Shown: positions 49,410-58,712, counted from the first letter of the stretch. The stretch: 64,000 nt of DNA from DATMRF01 sp035566435 (GCA_035566435.1 DATMRF010000117.1:179042-243041); one strand, 5' to 3'. Made by a program: numbers and translations. Notes: generated by a model not told the origin, from the sequence alone.

Positions 49410-51161
49410 ATGACAGAGCCTGTGCCAAATGCGGCGACTTCAGTGGAGGAAATCCAGAAGGGCTGGCATGAGCTGACCTTGCGGGTGGGACAACTCGAAG
49501 CGGAAAAAACCGCCCTGGAACAGGAGAACAAGGCGCTTCGGCAACTGCTGGAAAGGGTCATCGAGCACCGGCAAAAATCACACGGCGAGCTCATCCTCCT
49601 CCTCACATCCCTGGTCAGCAAACTGCCGCTCAATGATGTCGGGGTCATCATCTCGAAGCTCGTCGAGCACAACACCAATGTCAGCCAGGTCCTCGCCGGC
49701 TTGGCCAAAGGCACCGTTGATGTGGCCTTGCCTCAACCCACCGCGTTGAAAACTCTCGACCTCACGAAACGGGAGCTCGCGGCTGCCTTAAAGCCGCTCG
49801 TCCAGGAATTGCTCCAGTTGGAAGCGCCGCTCGAACACGGGTTGGTCGAGTCGTTGGTCGAAAAGCCCGACCTGTTCTTCACTCCCCAAGTGGTGCGGGC
49901 CAATCGATGTTTTGTTAAGGGCCAGGTGCCGCGGGAGCGGATCGTCAGGGATTTCGGCGAGGAGGCTCTGGTCTTCTTTAACGACATGACGACCGATCCG
50001 AAACTGAACCCGCATCCAAAGCGGGAGGAGATCGTGCTCGGGTTCAAGAGTGAGTTTGAAGCTTTGTTTCAGCAACAGACGAAGGTCGCCGCCGGCAAGC
50101 GGCCCGAGCTGATGGCGTTGTACCAACGCGTGCAGCGAAGCAAATCGGCGGCCCCGGAAGGCCGCGCGCAAAGAATCGCGTTCCAAAAGTTCTCCTTCCT
50201 GCTCGAGTTGCTGCATTATTACGAGCATCAGAATACGGAGGCGGCGGATGTAATCTTCGCCCAGCGCTTGCCGGCGTTAGTCGAGCAATTGGTCCTCCCC
50301 GGCCCGCAGGACCGCCTGGATGAAAAGTTGCTCGAGCTGGCCGAGAAACTGCTCGCCTTTGTGATCAATCCTGACCACCGCCACATGGTCATCAATAACA
50401 CCGGAAAGGGCAGCGTCGTCGGCAAAACACTCAAGTATGTGCTCCGGCTCCGGCTGGACCGGCCATCCGACCAGGACGAGGCCGTGCCGGAATTCGTCAG
50501 GCATCTCATTCCTCCGCCGCCCCAAAAAGCCCCGTCGGTCGAGGAGCTCGTCCCGATTCTCCGGCTGGTGCCTCCCGCAATGCAGCGCTACGTCGTCCGT
50601 TCAATCATGTCTTGCGACCGGCTCCGCAGGGCGGATGCGGACGCTCTCGGCCGGGCGATTGCCGCGGCGCTCGCCTTGAAGGGACTCGATGAAGAGGTCA
50701 AAGCCCATGAACCGGCGGTCTCGCCCGAGAAGGAGCGCCAGTTGGCCTGGGACAAAATCAAGGATCAGATTCGCAACCGGGCGGACCCCGCCGCGGTGGC
50801 CGCGGTCATTCGCGAGCGCCTGAACGCCAAATATGACGCCGAGGAAATCCGCCAGAGCTGGATCACTCTCATCGCTGCCGATCCGATATCGCTAATAAAG
50901 ATCTTTTGCCAAATCCCCTATCGCGCGGATGGGAAGACCGACTCGATTGCCCGGCCGGTGATCGAGACCTACGTTTCCCGACTGACTCATGAAAAATACC
51001 TCGCGACCTATAAAAAGATCGTCAACAGCTTGAAGAATATGTTCCGCGCCAAGCCGGATAGTTCCACCCTGGTGAACTTTCTCGCCCTGGTCCGGTGGGT
51101 GAGCCCGGAAGCGGCCAACAAGCTCGCCGCGGACATCGGCGTGCCGGTGCCTGCCCATTAA
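49410..51161 (+). CDS. large cytoplasmic protein of unknown function with N-terminal coiled coil
   Basis: 583 aa, no signal peptide or membrane helix. Residues about 12-60 form a leucine-rich coiled coil (LRVGQLEAEKTALEQENKAL, then RQLLERVIEHRQ). The rest is helical, with FTPQVVRANRCFVKGQVPRE, VRDFGEEALVFFNDMTTDP and LHYYEHQNTEAADVIFAQRL. The C-terminal part (about 430-583) resembles alpha-helical repeats. I do not recognise the family; it may be a conserved verrucomicrobial protein. It follows the aminopeptidase by 36 bp on the same strand, so co-transcription is possible. Confidence 0.65.
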   Translation: MTEPVPNAATSVEEIQKGWHELTLRVGQLEAEKTALEQENKALRQLLERVIEHRQKSHGELILLLTSLVSKLPLNDVGVIISKLVEHNTNVSQVLAGLAKGTVDVALPQPTALKTLDLTKRELAAALKPLVQELLQLEAPLEHGLVESLVEKPDLFFTPQVVRANRCFVKGQVPRERIVRDFGEEALVFFNDMTTDPKLNPHPKREEIVLGFKSEFEALFQQQTKVAAGKRPELMALYQRVQRSKSAAPEGRAQRIAFQKFSFLLELLHYYEHQNTEAADVIFAQRLPALVEQLVLPGPQDRLDEKLLELAEKLLAFVINPDHRHMVINNTGKGSVVGKTLKYVLRLRLDRPSDQDEAVPEFVRHLIPPPPQKAPSVEELVPILRLVPPAMQRYVVRSIMSCDRLRRADADALGRAIAAALALKGLDEEVKAHEPAVSPEKERQLAWDKIKDQIRNRADPAAVAAVIRERLNAKYDAEEIRQSWITLIAADPISLIKIFCQIPYRADGKTDSIARPVIETYVSRLTHEKYLATYKKIVNSLKNMFRAKPDSSTLVNFLALVRWVSPEAANKLAADIGVPVPAH

Positions 51162-51308
51162 GCGGAATGACAGACAGGGTGCAGCTCCTCACGCCGGTCT
51201 TGTCGCTTTCGGCCCTGGATTCAGACTTACCCGCTGCCAGCCAAATGCGGAAACCTGAAAGCTTGATAACTTGATAACCTGAAAACCTGATCACCCTTCC
51301 AACGTTTC

Positions 51309-51959
51309 ATGCTCACTTTGACGAACACCGGCGGCGTCGCCATGACCAACTGCTTTCTCATCGCGGATGGCGCTACCCGGCAGGCTGTTATCTTTGACGC
51401 GCCCGACCACTCGACCGAGCCGCTGCTGAACCAGGCAAACCAGCGGGGCTTGGAAGTCGTTGGCCTGTGGCTGACCCATGGCCATTTTGATCACTTCGCG
51501 GATCATGAAGTCGTCCGGCGCCGGTGGCCCAGCGTCAAAATTCTCATCCATGCGCTGGACGAGCCGAAGGCCCGGCATCCCGAGGTGCAGACCCGGCTGT
51601 TTGGTCTCTCCTTCGAGATTCCGCCCCTCAAAGCCGATGCGCACGTTAGTGACAACCAAAAACTCCAACTCGGCTTGGTTGAGGTGATCGTGATGCACAC
51701 TCCGGGGCACTCGCCGGGCCATGTCGCTTATTATTTCCCCCGCGAGAAAGTGCTGGTCGGGGGCGACTTGATCATTGGCGGCTCCGTCGGCAGGACCGAT
51801 TTGCCGGATTCAAAGCACGAGGATTTGGAGGCTTCCATCCGCCGTGTGATGGCGTTGCCACCGGAAACGCAGTTGCTCGGCGGCCACGGCCCGGCTACCA
51901 CACTTGCAAGGGAGCGGCGCACCAATCACTTCGTTCGCCAGGCGCTCGATTTGGATTGA
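51309..51959 (+). CDS. MBL-fold metallo-hydrolase (glyoxalase II-like)
   Basis: 216 aa. The metal motif is LWLTHGHFDHFADH, a further His in VIVMHTPGHSPGHVAYYF, the bridging Asp in VLVGGDLIIGGSVGRTDL and the last His in LLGGHGPATTLARER. These match hydroxyacylglutathione hydrolase-like enzymes; TDLP-like wording is typical of the YcbL subgroup. It hydrolyses a thioester or sulfur-containing substrate. It follows the 583-aa gene by 147 bp. Confidence 0.9.
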   Translation: MLTLTNTGGVAMTNCFLIADGATRQAVIFDAPDHSTEPLLNQANQRGLEVVGLWLTHGHFDHFADHEVVRRRWPSVKILIHALDEPKARHPEVQTRLFGLSFEIPPLKADAHVSDNQKLQLGLVEVIVMHTPGHSPGHVAYYFPREKVLVGGDLIIGGSVGRTDLPDSKHEDLEASIRRVMALPPETQLLGGHGPATTLARERRTNHFVRQALDLD

Positions 51960-52045
51960 AGACCCCTGGCAGAAGAGAACGTTGCGAAGCTTTTGGTGCG
52001 CCGGCAGAGCGAAGCGGCACCGGCTCTCTTCCGCCTTCCTCGCGC

Positions 52046-52399
52046 TCACTGCGCCGCCTCCGGCGGTGTGCCGCCCCGGTATTCGAGCACCTTGACCTTT
52101 TCCAGGGTCACCAGGCCGCCGGTGATCATCTTGTCGAGCACGGGCAGAAACGACTGGATCTTCTCATCACTGTCCACAATCTCGATCACCAGCGGCAGGT
52201 CCGTCGAGAGCCTGAGGATTTTCGCCGTATGCAGACGGCTGGATTTCCCGAAACCCATCGGCCCGCGCAGCACCGTCGCCCCGGCCAGGTGCAATTCCCG
52301 CGCCTTAAGCACGATCGCTTCGTAGAGCGGGTGGTGCTCCCAGCGGTCGCTTTCGCCGATAAAAATACGCAACAGAACGGCTTCGTGAGGGATTTGCAT
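52046..52399 (-). CDS. DUF190 PII-like protein, partner of the fluoride exporter
   Basis: 117 aa from ATG 52399 (MQIPHEAVLLRIFIGESDRW). The DUF190 signature includes HHPLYEAIVLKARELHLAGA, TVLRGPMGFGKSSRLHT and LPLVIEIVDSDEKIQSFLP. The family has a PII-like trimer fold and often lies beside crcB. It follows crcB by 48 bp on the same strand and is therefore under the fluoride riboswitch. Confidence 0.88.
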   Translation of the reverse strand: MQIPHEAVLLRIFIGESDRWEHHPLYEAIVLKARELHLAGATVLRGPMGFGKSSRLHTAKILRLSTDLPLVIEIVDSDEKIQSFLPVLDKMITGGLVTLEKVKVLEYRGGTPPEAAQ

Positions 52400-52447
52400 G
52401 TGAGAGGAGGGGGTTGACGGAGTAAGCCGGCAGTGGAACCGTCGCAT

Positions 52448-52846
52448 TCATCGGGGGCTGGCATTAAGGCCGGTCGCGGCCACGTGGCCGAGCCACACCG
52501 CGACCAGGCAGCAAATAACTGAAATCACAACATTGGCCCCGGCGTAAAGCCATTCACCATCTTCCAGCAGGTTGAGCGTCTGGAGACTGAACGAAGAAAA
52601 CGTGGTGTAGCCGCCGCAGATTCCCAGCATGAAGAATTGCTGGCGAAACCAGGACGGCACCAGCCACCGGCCATCGGGAGCGGTTAACGTCGCGAAAAAG
52701 CCGATGACGAATGAGCCTGTGATATTGACCAGGATAGTCCCCCACGGGAAGGTTTCACCGAAGCGACGCGCCACCACGTCGGAAAACCAATACCGCGCTA
52801 CGCTGCCCAGCGCGCCACCAATGGCTACCCAGAAATATCCGACCAT
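52448..52846 (-). CDS. crcB: fluoride efflux channel CrcB (Fluc)
   Basis: 132 aa from ATG 52846 (MVGYFWVAIGGALGSVARYW). Four membrane helices with the family motifs GGALGSVARYWF, FPWGTILVNITGSFVIGFF, and the central GICGGYTTFSSFS with the fluoride-lining Phe/Ser residues. It exports fluoride as an antiparallel dimer in the inner membrane. A fluoride riboswitch lies in its leader. Confidence 0.95.
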   Translation of the reverse strand: MVGYFWVAIGGALGSVARYWFSDVVARRFGETFPWGTILVNITGSFVIGFFATLTAPDGRWLVPSWFRQQFFMLGICGGYTTFSSFSLQTLNLLEDGEWLYAGANVVISVICCLVAVWLGHVAATGLNASPR

Positions 52847-52875
52847 AAAGGCTCCCGCCGATGCATTAACACAAG

Positions 52876-52946
52876 GGTAGGAGTTATCAGCACTGAGTGC
52901 GCTCAGGCGGTTTTCCCATTTCGGGACGGCAAACCCCATTGCCGAC
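52876..52946 (-). promoter_or_regulatory. fluoride riboswitch (crcB motif)
   Basis: On the minus strand the leader reads GGCAATGGGGTTTGCC (52928-52943), then AACCGCC, a variable hairpin and GCTGATAACTCCTAC (52877-52891). This is the consensus of the crcB motif (GGxxATGGxGTxxxCC ... AACCGCC ... GCTGATGACTCCTA). It ends about 30 bp before the crcB start and should switch the gene on when fluoride is bound. Confidence 0.88.
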
Positions 52947-53063
52947 GCCTATTCTTTACGATGCCTCAACCCGCCGCGCAACGCCTAAACTGGAGGGCGG
53001 AGCCTCGCCGCATCCCTCTCACGCCTCAGGTTCCACGCTCCCATGCTCTAACGCTCACTTCCC

Positions 53064-53091
53064 TTGACTCGCGTACGCGTCCCACTATCAT
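53064..53091 (+). promoter_or_regulatory. sigma-70-type promoter of eno
   Basis: TTGACT (53064-53069), 16-bp spacer, TATCAT (53086-53091). It would give a leader of about 80 nt before the enolase ATG. It is clear by eye but unproven. Confidence 0.55.
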
Positions 53092-53178
53092 GCGCGCACC
53101 TTTGAGCGGAAACGAAACTGGGAACTCCCGCAAAGTAAGTGGCCCGATTTCCAGAGTTCCCGAATTGAAAATGAAATT

Positions 53179-54468
53179 ATGAGCACTATCTATGATATTC
53201 AGGCCCGTGAGATTCTGGATTCACGCGGCAACCCCACTGTGGAGGTCGATGTTGTCCTCGCCGGCGGGGCGGTCGGACGCGCCGCCGTGCCTTCCGGCGC
53301 CAGCACCGGCGAGCACGAGGCAATCGAGCTGCGCGACGGCGACAAGAAGCGCTTCCTCGGCAAAGGCGTCAGCAAGGCGGTCAAGAATGTGACCGAAAAA
53401 ATCCTCCCCGCCGTCCAGGGCGTGGATGCGCTGGACCAGTTGACCGTCGATCGCATCATGCTCGACCTCGATGGCACCGAGACCAAATCCAAGCTCGGCG
53501 CCAATGCCATCCTCGCCGTATCCCTGGCCACTGCCAAGGCCGCCTCCGAAGCCCTGGGCATGCCGCTGTTCAAGTATCTCGGCGGACCCAATGCCAAGGT
53601 GCTCCCGGTTCCCATGGCCAACGTCATCAACGGCGGCGCTCATTCGGATGCCCCGATTGATTTCCAGGAATTCATGATCATGCCGCACGGTTTGCCTACC
53701 TTCAGCGAAGGCCTGCGCGCCCTGGCCGAGATTTTCCACGCTCTGAAATCCGTTCTCAAGAAACGCGGCCTCAGCACCGCCGTCGGCGACGAAGGCGGCT
53801 TTGCCCCCAAACTCGACAGTGTCGAGGATGCCATCGAATCCATTCTCCAGGCGACCAAAGACGCCGGCTACAAAGCGGGCAAGCAAATCTTTCTCGCTCT
53901 GGATGTCGCCGCTTCTGAGTTTTACAACGGCAACGGCACCTACACGTTCAAGAAGAGCACCGGCAAAACCGTCAGCGGCGACGAGTTGGTCAACTTCTAT
54001 GTGAAACTCTGCGGCAAATACCCCATCGTCAGCATCGAGGATGGCTGCGCCGAGAGCGACTGGAAGAACTGGAAGACGCTCACGGACAAGCTCGGCGGTA
54101 AGCTCCAGCTTGTCGGCGACGACGTGTTCGTGACAAACGTTAAGTTTCTGCAGAAAGGCATCGATACCGGCACTGCGAACTCCATCCTGGTCAAGGTGAA
54201 CCAGATCGGCTCGCTCACCGAAACCTTGGATGCGGTCGAACTCGCCCAAACCAATCGCTACACCGCCGTGCTGAGCCATCGGTCCGGCGAAACCGAGGAT
54301 TCCACCATCGCCGACATCGCCGTCGCAACCAACTGCGGCCAGATCAAGACCGGTTCCCTGAGCCGCTCGGACCGCCTGGCGAAATACAACCAGCTCCTGC
54401 GCATCGAACAGTTACTGGGAAAGAACGCCGTCTATGCCGGCTTGAGCGCGCTGCCCAAAGCACGCTGA
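53179..54468 (+). CDS. eno: enolase
   Basis: 429 aa. Motifs: DIQAREILDSRGNPTVEVDV, GAHSDAPIDFQEFMIMP with the catalytic His/Glu loop, VGDEGGFAPKL (loop with Glu), the Mg site Asp in LALDVAASEF, EDG in IVSIEDGCAESDW, DDVFVTN, and the KVNQIGSLTETLDA and SHRSGETEDSTIAD loops with the catalytic Lys. It converts 2-phosphoglycerate to PEP. Enolase is inhibited by fluoride and lies head to head with the riboswitch-controlled crcB, an apt neighbour. A strong terminator follows. Confidence 0.97.
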   Translation: MSTIYDIQAREILDSRGNPTVEVDVVLAGGAVGRAAVPSGASTGEHEAIELRDGDKKRFLGKGVSKAVKNVTEKILPAVQGVDALDQLTVDRIMLDLDGTETKSKLGANAILAVSLATAKAASEALGMPLFKYLGGPNAKVLPVPMANVINGGAHSDAPIDFQEFMIMPHGLPTFSEGLRALAEIFHALKSVLKKRGLSTAVGDEGGFAPKLDSVEDAIESILQATKDAGYKAGKQIFLALDVAASEFYNGNGTYTFKKSTGKTVSGDELVNFYVKLCGKYPIVSIEDGCAESDWKNWKTLTDKLGGKLQLVGDDVFVTNVKFLQKGIDTGTANSILVKVNQIGSLTETLDAVELAQTNRYTAVLSHRSGETEDSTIADIAVATNCGQIKTGSLSRSDRLAKYNQLLRIEQLLGKNAVYAGLSALPKAR

Positions 54469-54499
54469 GCGCCGTCCCGCTTCCGCAATCGAACTAGCA

Positions 54500-54540
54500 C
54501 ATCCAGCCGGTGCTCAACACCGGCTGGATGTGTTTTGGGT
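54500..54540 (+). terminator. Rho-independent terminator of eno
   Basis: CATCCAGCCGGTG (54500-54512), 5-nt loop, CACCGGCTGGATG (54518-54530), a perfect 13-bp stem, then TGTTTTGGGTTCTTTT. It begins 31 bp past the enolase stop. Confidence 0.8.
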
Positions 54541-55141
54541 TCTTTTACGCCGTCAGAACGGAGGGCGCTGAGACATGCTGAGCAGGAATGGGGCGAAAAA
54601 GCCAAAGCGGCAGAAGACAGCACTCTTCAAAAGCTGGCGGTGGCAATGTGGGCGCCGAGACCTCGCTTGCGTTTTGGAGTGCGGCTGTCCCCTGCCGCTT
54701 TCCTACCCATCGCCCCAAACCGACGGCAGCCGCGGGCTCAACCTGCGAGTAGCACCCGTCAGTAACCTCCCGACCGCTTCCTACGCAACACATTGACCGC
54801 TGGTTTGAATCGCACCGCATGCAGCGCGATTCAAACCAGCGGTCATCGCGGCTCCGCTTTTGCTCTGTGCGGTCGGCTTGGTCGCGTCTCGCCTGGGCTG
54901 TTTTCGCCTTTGCAGTGCGAATCGTGAGAATAAGGCAATTTGAGCAAGATTTTTCGAATCGCATCCCTTTGATTCTCTGCGGTCTTCGCGGCTCTGCGGT
55001 TTATCTGCTCGGCCGATTGGGTTGCGGCTCCGCTGCGTTGTGCCTTGTGTGCCTTTTCGCGGCTGCCCGTCTGCCTCTCCGCCCTTTCCGCCAAAAGCCC
55101 CGCTTCTTGAATCTATTGATAAATAGCTTATCCTTCGATGC
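54541..55141. other. intergenic stretch with repeat-like DNA and a long hairpin
   Basis: About 600 bases with only Arg/Ser-rich shadow ORFs. The part 54545-54780 looks like dispersed repeat material rather than a gene. The hairpin at 54794-54845 lies in it. The AT-rich end (55080-55140) precedes the kinase remnant. Confidence 0.5.
54794..54845. repeat. 20-bp perfect hairpin, extragenic
   Basis: GACCGCTGGTTTGAATCGC (54795-54813) pairs without mismatch with 54826-54844, extended by one T-A pair; the 12-nt loop contains GCATGC. No U-tract follows, so it is not a classic terminator. Confidence 0.8.
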
Positions 55142-55645
55142 ATGCCCGACCGTCGAATCTCCCATTATCGCGTGGTGCGCAAACTCGGCACCGGGGGCAT
55201 GGGAGAGGTGTTGCTGGCCGAAGACACCCAACTCGAGCGCTTCGTTGCCATCAAGCTCATGTCGGCGGAGTTGGCCAAGGATGCCAAACAACGCAAGCGG
55301 TTCCGCGCTGAGGCCAAGGCCGCCTCCGGCCTGAGTCATCCCAACATCTGCGTCATCCACGAAGTCGGCGAGACCGACGATGGCCGGCCTTTCCTGGCGA
55401 TGGAATACGTCGAAGGCCAGACGCTCGACGTGGTGACGCAGCAACGGCGTCTGAAAATCCGCGAGGTTATCGCCATCGGCATCCAGGTCGCCGAGGCGCT
55501 CGACGCCGCGCTGGACCAGTACGAGGAGGCGTTGGCTAAGGGCGAGGTGCTTCAGGACCTTCCTTGTGACCCAACCCTGGATGACCTGCATCCGCTGCCG
55601 CGCTTTCAGGCGCTGCTCCAACAGCTGGGGCTTCGCCAACCCTGA
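55142..55645 (+). pseudogene. internally deleted Ser/Thr kinase (Hanks type) remnant
   Basis: 167 aa open frame. The N-lobe is complete: LGTGGMGEVLLAED (glycine loop), VAIK with Lys38, and the hinge LAMEYVEGQTLD. At residue about 121 (AEALDAAL) the sequence jumps to the end of a TPR- or WD40-type kinase, DLHPLPRFQALLQQLGL; the catalytic HRD loop, DFG and the rest of the C-lobe are missing. The frame was preserved, so a short pseudokinase-like product is possible, but it cannot be an active kinase. Confidence 0.75.
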
Positions 55646-55661
55646 ATATGCGCAATGATTT

Positions 55662-56114
55662 ATGAACTGTCCCGCTTGCGCCACTCCAGTCGAGAAGAGC
55701 GCGCAATTCTGCCCTAAATGCTTCGCTCGGATTGAACCGCCGTCCTTGTGGCAAAGATTTCTTGCGCTTTTTCAGAGCACGGGCCCACCCCGACGGCCGC
55801 TCATTACTATCAAGAAGACCGTCAACATAAGAACCACGGACGAGGACGGCCAGCGCTATGACTATCATTCTCTTAAGGAAGTGCCGCCGGAACTGCGCGC
55901 CGAGATTGAAAAGCTCGAATCTGAAGCATTGAAAGAGGGCCTCAGCTCCGCGTCCTCCGATGGCCTTACCACAAAAATCATCAGCAAGAAAACGTATTCG
56001 GTGTTCAAAGTTAAGGACGCTTCGGGGAACGAACATGTTTACCATTCGCTCGATGAATTGCCGCCGGAGCTCCGCGCTGCCTGGGAAAAAGCCCTGGACC
56101 AAACGAAGGAATAG
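55662..56114 (+). CDS. zinc-ribbon protein with a duplicated HSL-PPELR motif
   Basis: 150 aa. An N-terminal zinc ribbon (C3-x2-C6, C17-x2-C20) is followed by two copies of a short motif: DGQRYDYHSLKEVPPELRAE (62-81) and SGNEHVYHSLDELPPELRAA (121-140), separated by about 40 residues. Each copy has a beta hairpin then a helix. No known family was recognised. It may be a regulator of the kinase whose remnant precedes it by 16 bp on the same strand, though that is speculative. Confidence 0.6.
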   Translation: MNCPACATPVEKSAQFCPKCFARIEPPSLWQRFLALFQSTGPPRRPLITIKKTVNIRTTDEDGQRYDYHSLKEVPPELRAEIEKLESEALKEGLSSASSDGLTTKIISKKTYSVFKVKDASGNEHVYHSLDELPPELRAAWEKALDQTKE

Positions 56115-57332
56115 ATCCGAGAAGGCATTGTTGCTAATAACTCGTGAAGTTGACCTGGTTCGCGACGCCCGAAGTGGAAAAACCTTGTTCCCCGTTTCTA
56201 TAAACCCGCCACCGACGCGCCCATCGCCTTGGGAGTGTCGCCCGATTTGGTGAACTGGAGCCGCGTCGCGACCACACAATCGCTCGACCTGGGACTCACC
56301 GAGACGCTGACGCACCAGGAGACGGCCTTTGCCCCCGCAAGGTTTTTCCGCCGGAAATGCTCGCTGCAATGGAAGCCCGGGCGGCTTAGTCCGGATATCT
56401 CACGTTCTTTTGGCTCCTCTCATTAACACCGTGGCTTTAGCCCGGTGCAAAGACGTGCTCTCCTCCGCTGAACTGTTTCAACAGTTTGTCCTCTGCGGCG
56501 AGAGGCGTCGGCCCGAAAAACCGAAGGCACTATGATGGCAGTGTCGACCTGTTGATTATCCCACCAGGCTAGCCACACAAACTCATTGACACTTTTTTGC
56601 GGTTCCTCGGCAAGCCGCAAACAAACGCTCGCCGTAGCAGCCGACGCCAGGAGGCTCGGATCTCCGCCCTGTCGGTCGTGAGGCGTCAGTTGCGCGGATT
56701 CGCATGCTATATGCGGATCTGCGCAACCGACCCCATTTCAAATGCTTTTTTCGTGAGGGATTTGGCAGGGCGCGACATAATACAAGGTTGAGACATGGCG
56801 GGGTATCCCGTCCGAAGAACCAGAGAACTGAATCGCCTTGAAGCTGCCGGCACGGTGCTTCAGTAGGTCACAGCCTCACACTGGCTGCACAAAGCGAGGC
56901 CGCGCGCTCGGCCGCCACTGAACGGCTACGTTTTCAGGCAAGGCCCCAGTGAATCTCCACAGCGCGACTGTGCCCGGAGGACCAGTCGCAGCAGCACCGC
57001 GACTTTAGCACGAACCAATTCCGAGGCCGCAGCGGTTGGTGCTTCGCATTGCTTCTCACACGGCGCGCTCCAAAAACTCCCTTGCAACGTTTTCCAACGC
57101 GGATTAGAGTCGTCCCGTCCCAAGCGTTACTTCCCGAAAGCGGACGCGGTCGTTTGCCGCTGAGGGCAAATTGGATGCGGGACACGCTTATTCTCGGCGG
57201 TTCAGGGGAGCCAGCTTGGTTTCATGGTGCTGCGCTGGCGGCGCTGAGAGGGCAATAAGAACCAAAAACGAATATGTTGCGCAAATCAACACCGGCCGGT
57301 TGGCAACTCCTGAACCACAGGTTCTGCCTAAA
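56115..57332. other. gene-poor decay region with a C-terminal fragment and hairpins
   Basis: About 1.2 kb without an intact gene. From about 56170 to 56370 one frame reads VPRFYKPATDAPIALG, SPDLVNWSRVATT and FAPARFFRRKC, resembling the shared secreted C-terminal module, so probably the tail of a lost gene. Around 56430-56600 there are short palindromes. A hairpin lies at 56689-56727. The rest, to the start of the membrane protein, shows nothing recognisable. Confidence 0.5.
56689..56727. repeat. hairpin sharing a 22-nt core with the region before the 60107 gene
   Basis: GTTGCGCGGATTCGCAT (56689-56705) pairs with ATGCGGATCTGCGCAAC (56711-56727), two G-T pairs, 5-nt loop. Its TGCGGATCTGCGCAACCGACCC-type stretch (56712-56733) recurs at 61697-61718 with one change. 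Confidence 0.65.
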
Positions 57333-58562
57333 ATGGACCCGCTTCTAAGTCCATCGGCTCAACCGGCTACTTCTGCCGCCTCGGCGCAGCCTCCCTCTGC
57401 GGTTGGCACTTATCTCCCTCAGAAACTTGAGGATGCCGAATTATTGCTTGGGTATGTCGCCGAACTCGGGATCGCGGTTGATGACAGCGTCCGCAACAAC
57501 GTTCTCAAAGCCAGGAGCGCGTTCAATGCCAACGCCATGACGGAGGAGCTCGCCGCCAATCTCCTCAGTGCGCTAACCGTGCTCGCTGCCCGCGTCCGGC
57601 CAGTAACTGTCGAGAGCCTTAAGGCGTGGGCAAAATCATCGGCAAAATCAAAGGGAGACGGCGACCGCCGAATCGCAGTATTTTATACGGTCGCCGCGCT
57701 CATCGTGGGCCTGCTGGTCCTCTTCATCTCCTTGATCACTTTTGTCAGTTCGCGCGTGTCCGACTCGATTAAGACCGATGTCGACAACGCAAACGCTCTG
57801 GCCGCAAAGTTGGCGCTCCAACTTGGCCCTCCGCCGGAGACCAACCAGGCTCCGGATGTGGCGAGTTCGCCAACTGCCACACCTCCGCCGGCGGCTGCCA
57901 CGTCCGACGCAGCCGAACTGATTTGGTTTGGCTCCAATGGGCCTCCACGCGGGGTTTCCTCCAAGGACGTCATCACCGACCTTCAGAAGTTCGCTGCGAC
58001 CATGCGTAACATTGACAGCAATTCCCGCCAGCTAAATCATTTCGTGTTCAACGCCGCCTATGTGCCGTTTGGCAACCTCCGCACGAATTGGAGCGCTATG
58101 AAACAGAAGTTCGAGCTGACCGCCGGATTGCCGGTGCTTCTTTCCCGCGAATACACCGACAAAATCCAAGTTTATCAGGAGATCAGAAATTTTGCGAATA
58201 CCGTTCAAGAGCTAATCTCCGTTTATTATGGCGCCATTGCCACCTGCGTCCTGCCTGTCCTTTATGCGCTGCTCGGAGCTGCTGCGTATCTGCTGCGGCT
58301 GTACGACGACCAGATGCGAAACCGCACCTTCATCCCGACTGACAAGCATGTGGCCCGTTTTTTGATTGCCGGAATCGGCGGCCTCGTGGTCGGCCAATTC
58401 AACGTCACTCCGGGTGTCGCCATTTCCCCATTCGCCGTCGCCTTCCTCGTCGGCTACGCGGTGGACCTCTTCTTCGCCTTCCTGGACGGCTTGCTGCAAA
58501 TGTTCAAGCGCGCTTCCGATAACAAAAACCTGTTGAATTCACCGTCCAACCCGGAACGTTGA
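57333..58562 (+). CDS. multi-pass membrane protein of unknown function
   Basis: 409 aa from ATG 57333; the open frame back to 57171 looks spurious. A Pro/Ala/Ser-rich N-terminus precedes a helical domain (LPQKLEDAELLLGYVAELGI, then AFNANAMTEELAANLLSALT), membrane helix 1 (AVFYTVAALIVGLLVLFISLI), an external domain of about 140 aa, and a cluster of three C-terminal helices (GAIATCVLPVLYALLGAAAY, FLIAGIGGLVVGQF, ISPFAVAFLVGYAVDLFFAF). No catalytic motif seen. The pattern suggests a sensor or channel-like protein. Confidence 0.7.
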   Translation: MDPLLSPSAQPATSAASAQPPSAVGTYLPQKLEDAELLLGYVAELGIAVDDSVRNNVLKARSAFNANAMTEELAANLLSALTVLAARVRPVTVESLKAWAKSSAKSKGDGDRRIAVFYTVAALIVGLLVLFISLITFVSSRVSDSIKTDVDNANALAAKLALQLGPPPETNQAPDVASSPTATPPPAAATSDAAELIWFGSNGPPRGVSSKDVITDLQKFAATMRNIDSNSRQLNHFVFNAAYVPFGNLRTNWSAMKQKFELTAGLPVLLSREYTDKIQVYQEIRNFANTVQELISVYYGAIATCVLPVLYALLGAAAYLLRLYDDQMRNRTFIPTDKHVARFLIAGIGGLVVGQFNVTPGVAISPFAVAFLVGYAVDLFFAFLDGLLQMFKRASDNKNLLNSPSNPER

Positions 58563-58712
58563 GGTATCGCGCGCCAGACCTCGGCGTCTTACCCACCCGC
58601 AGTGATGAACTCGACACGCCAACCCTGGCACCGGTGATGCCAACGGTCTTATAACGCGGACGGTTCCGCACAATCGCACATTACCGATGCTATGGTTGCG
58701 ACTCCTTCGCTG

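Noticed and set aside
54545..54964. Small ORFs on both strands after eno as genes
   Set aside because: No start or domain support and composition looks like repeat DNA in the six frames.
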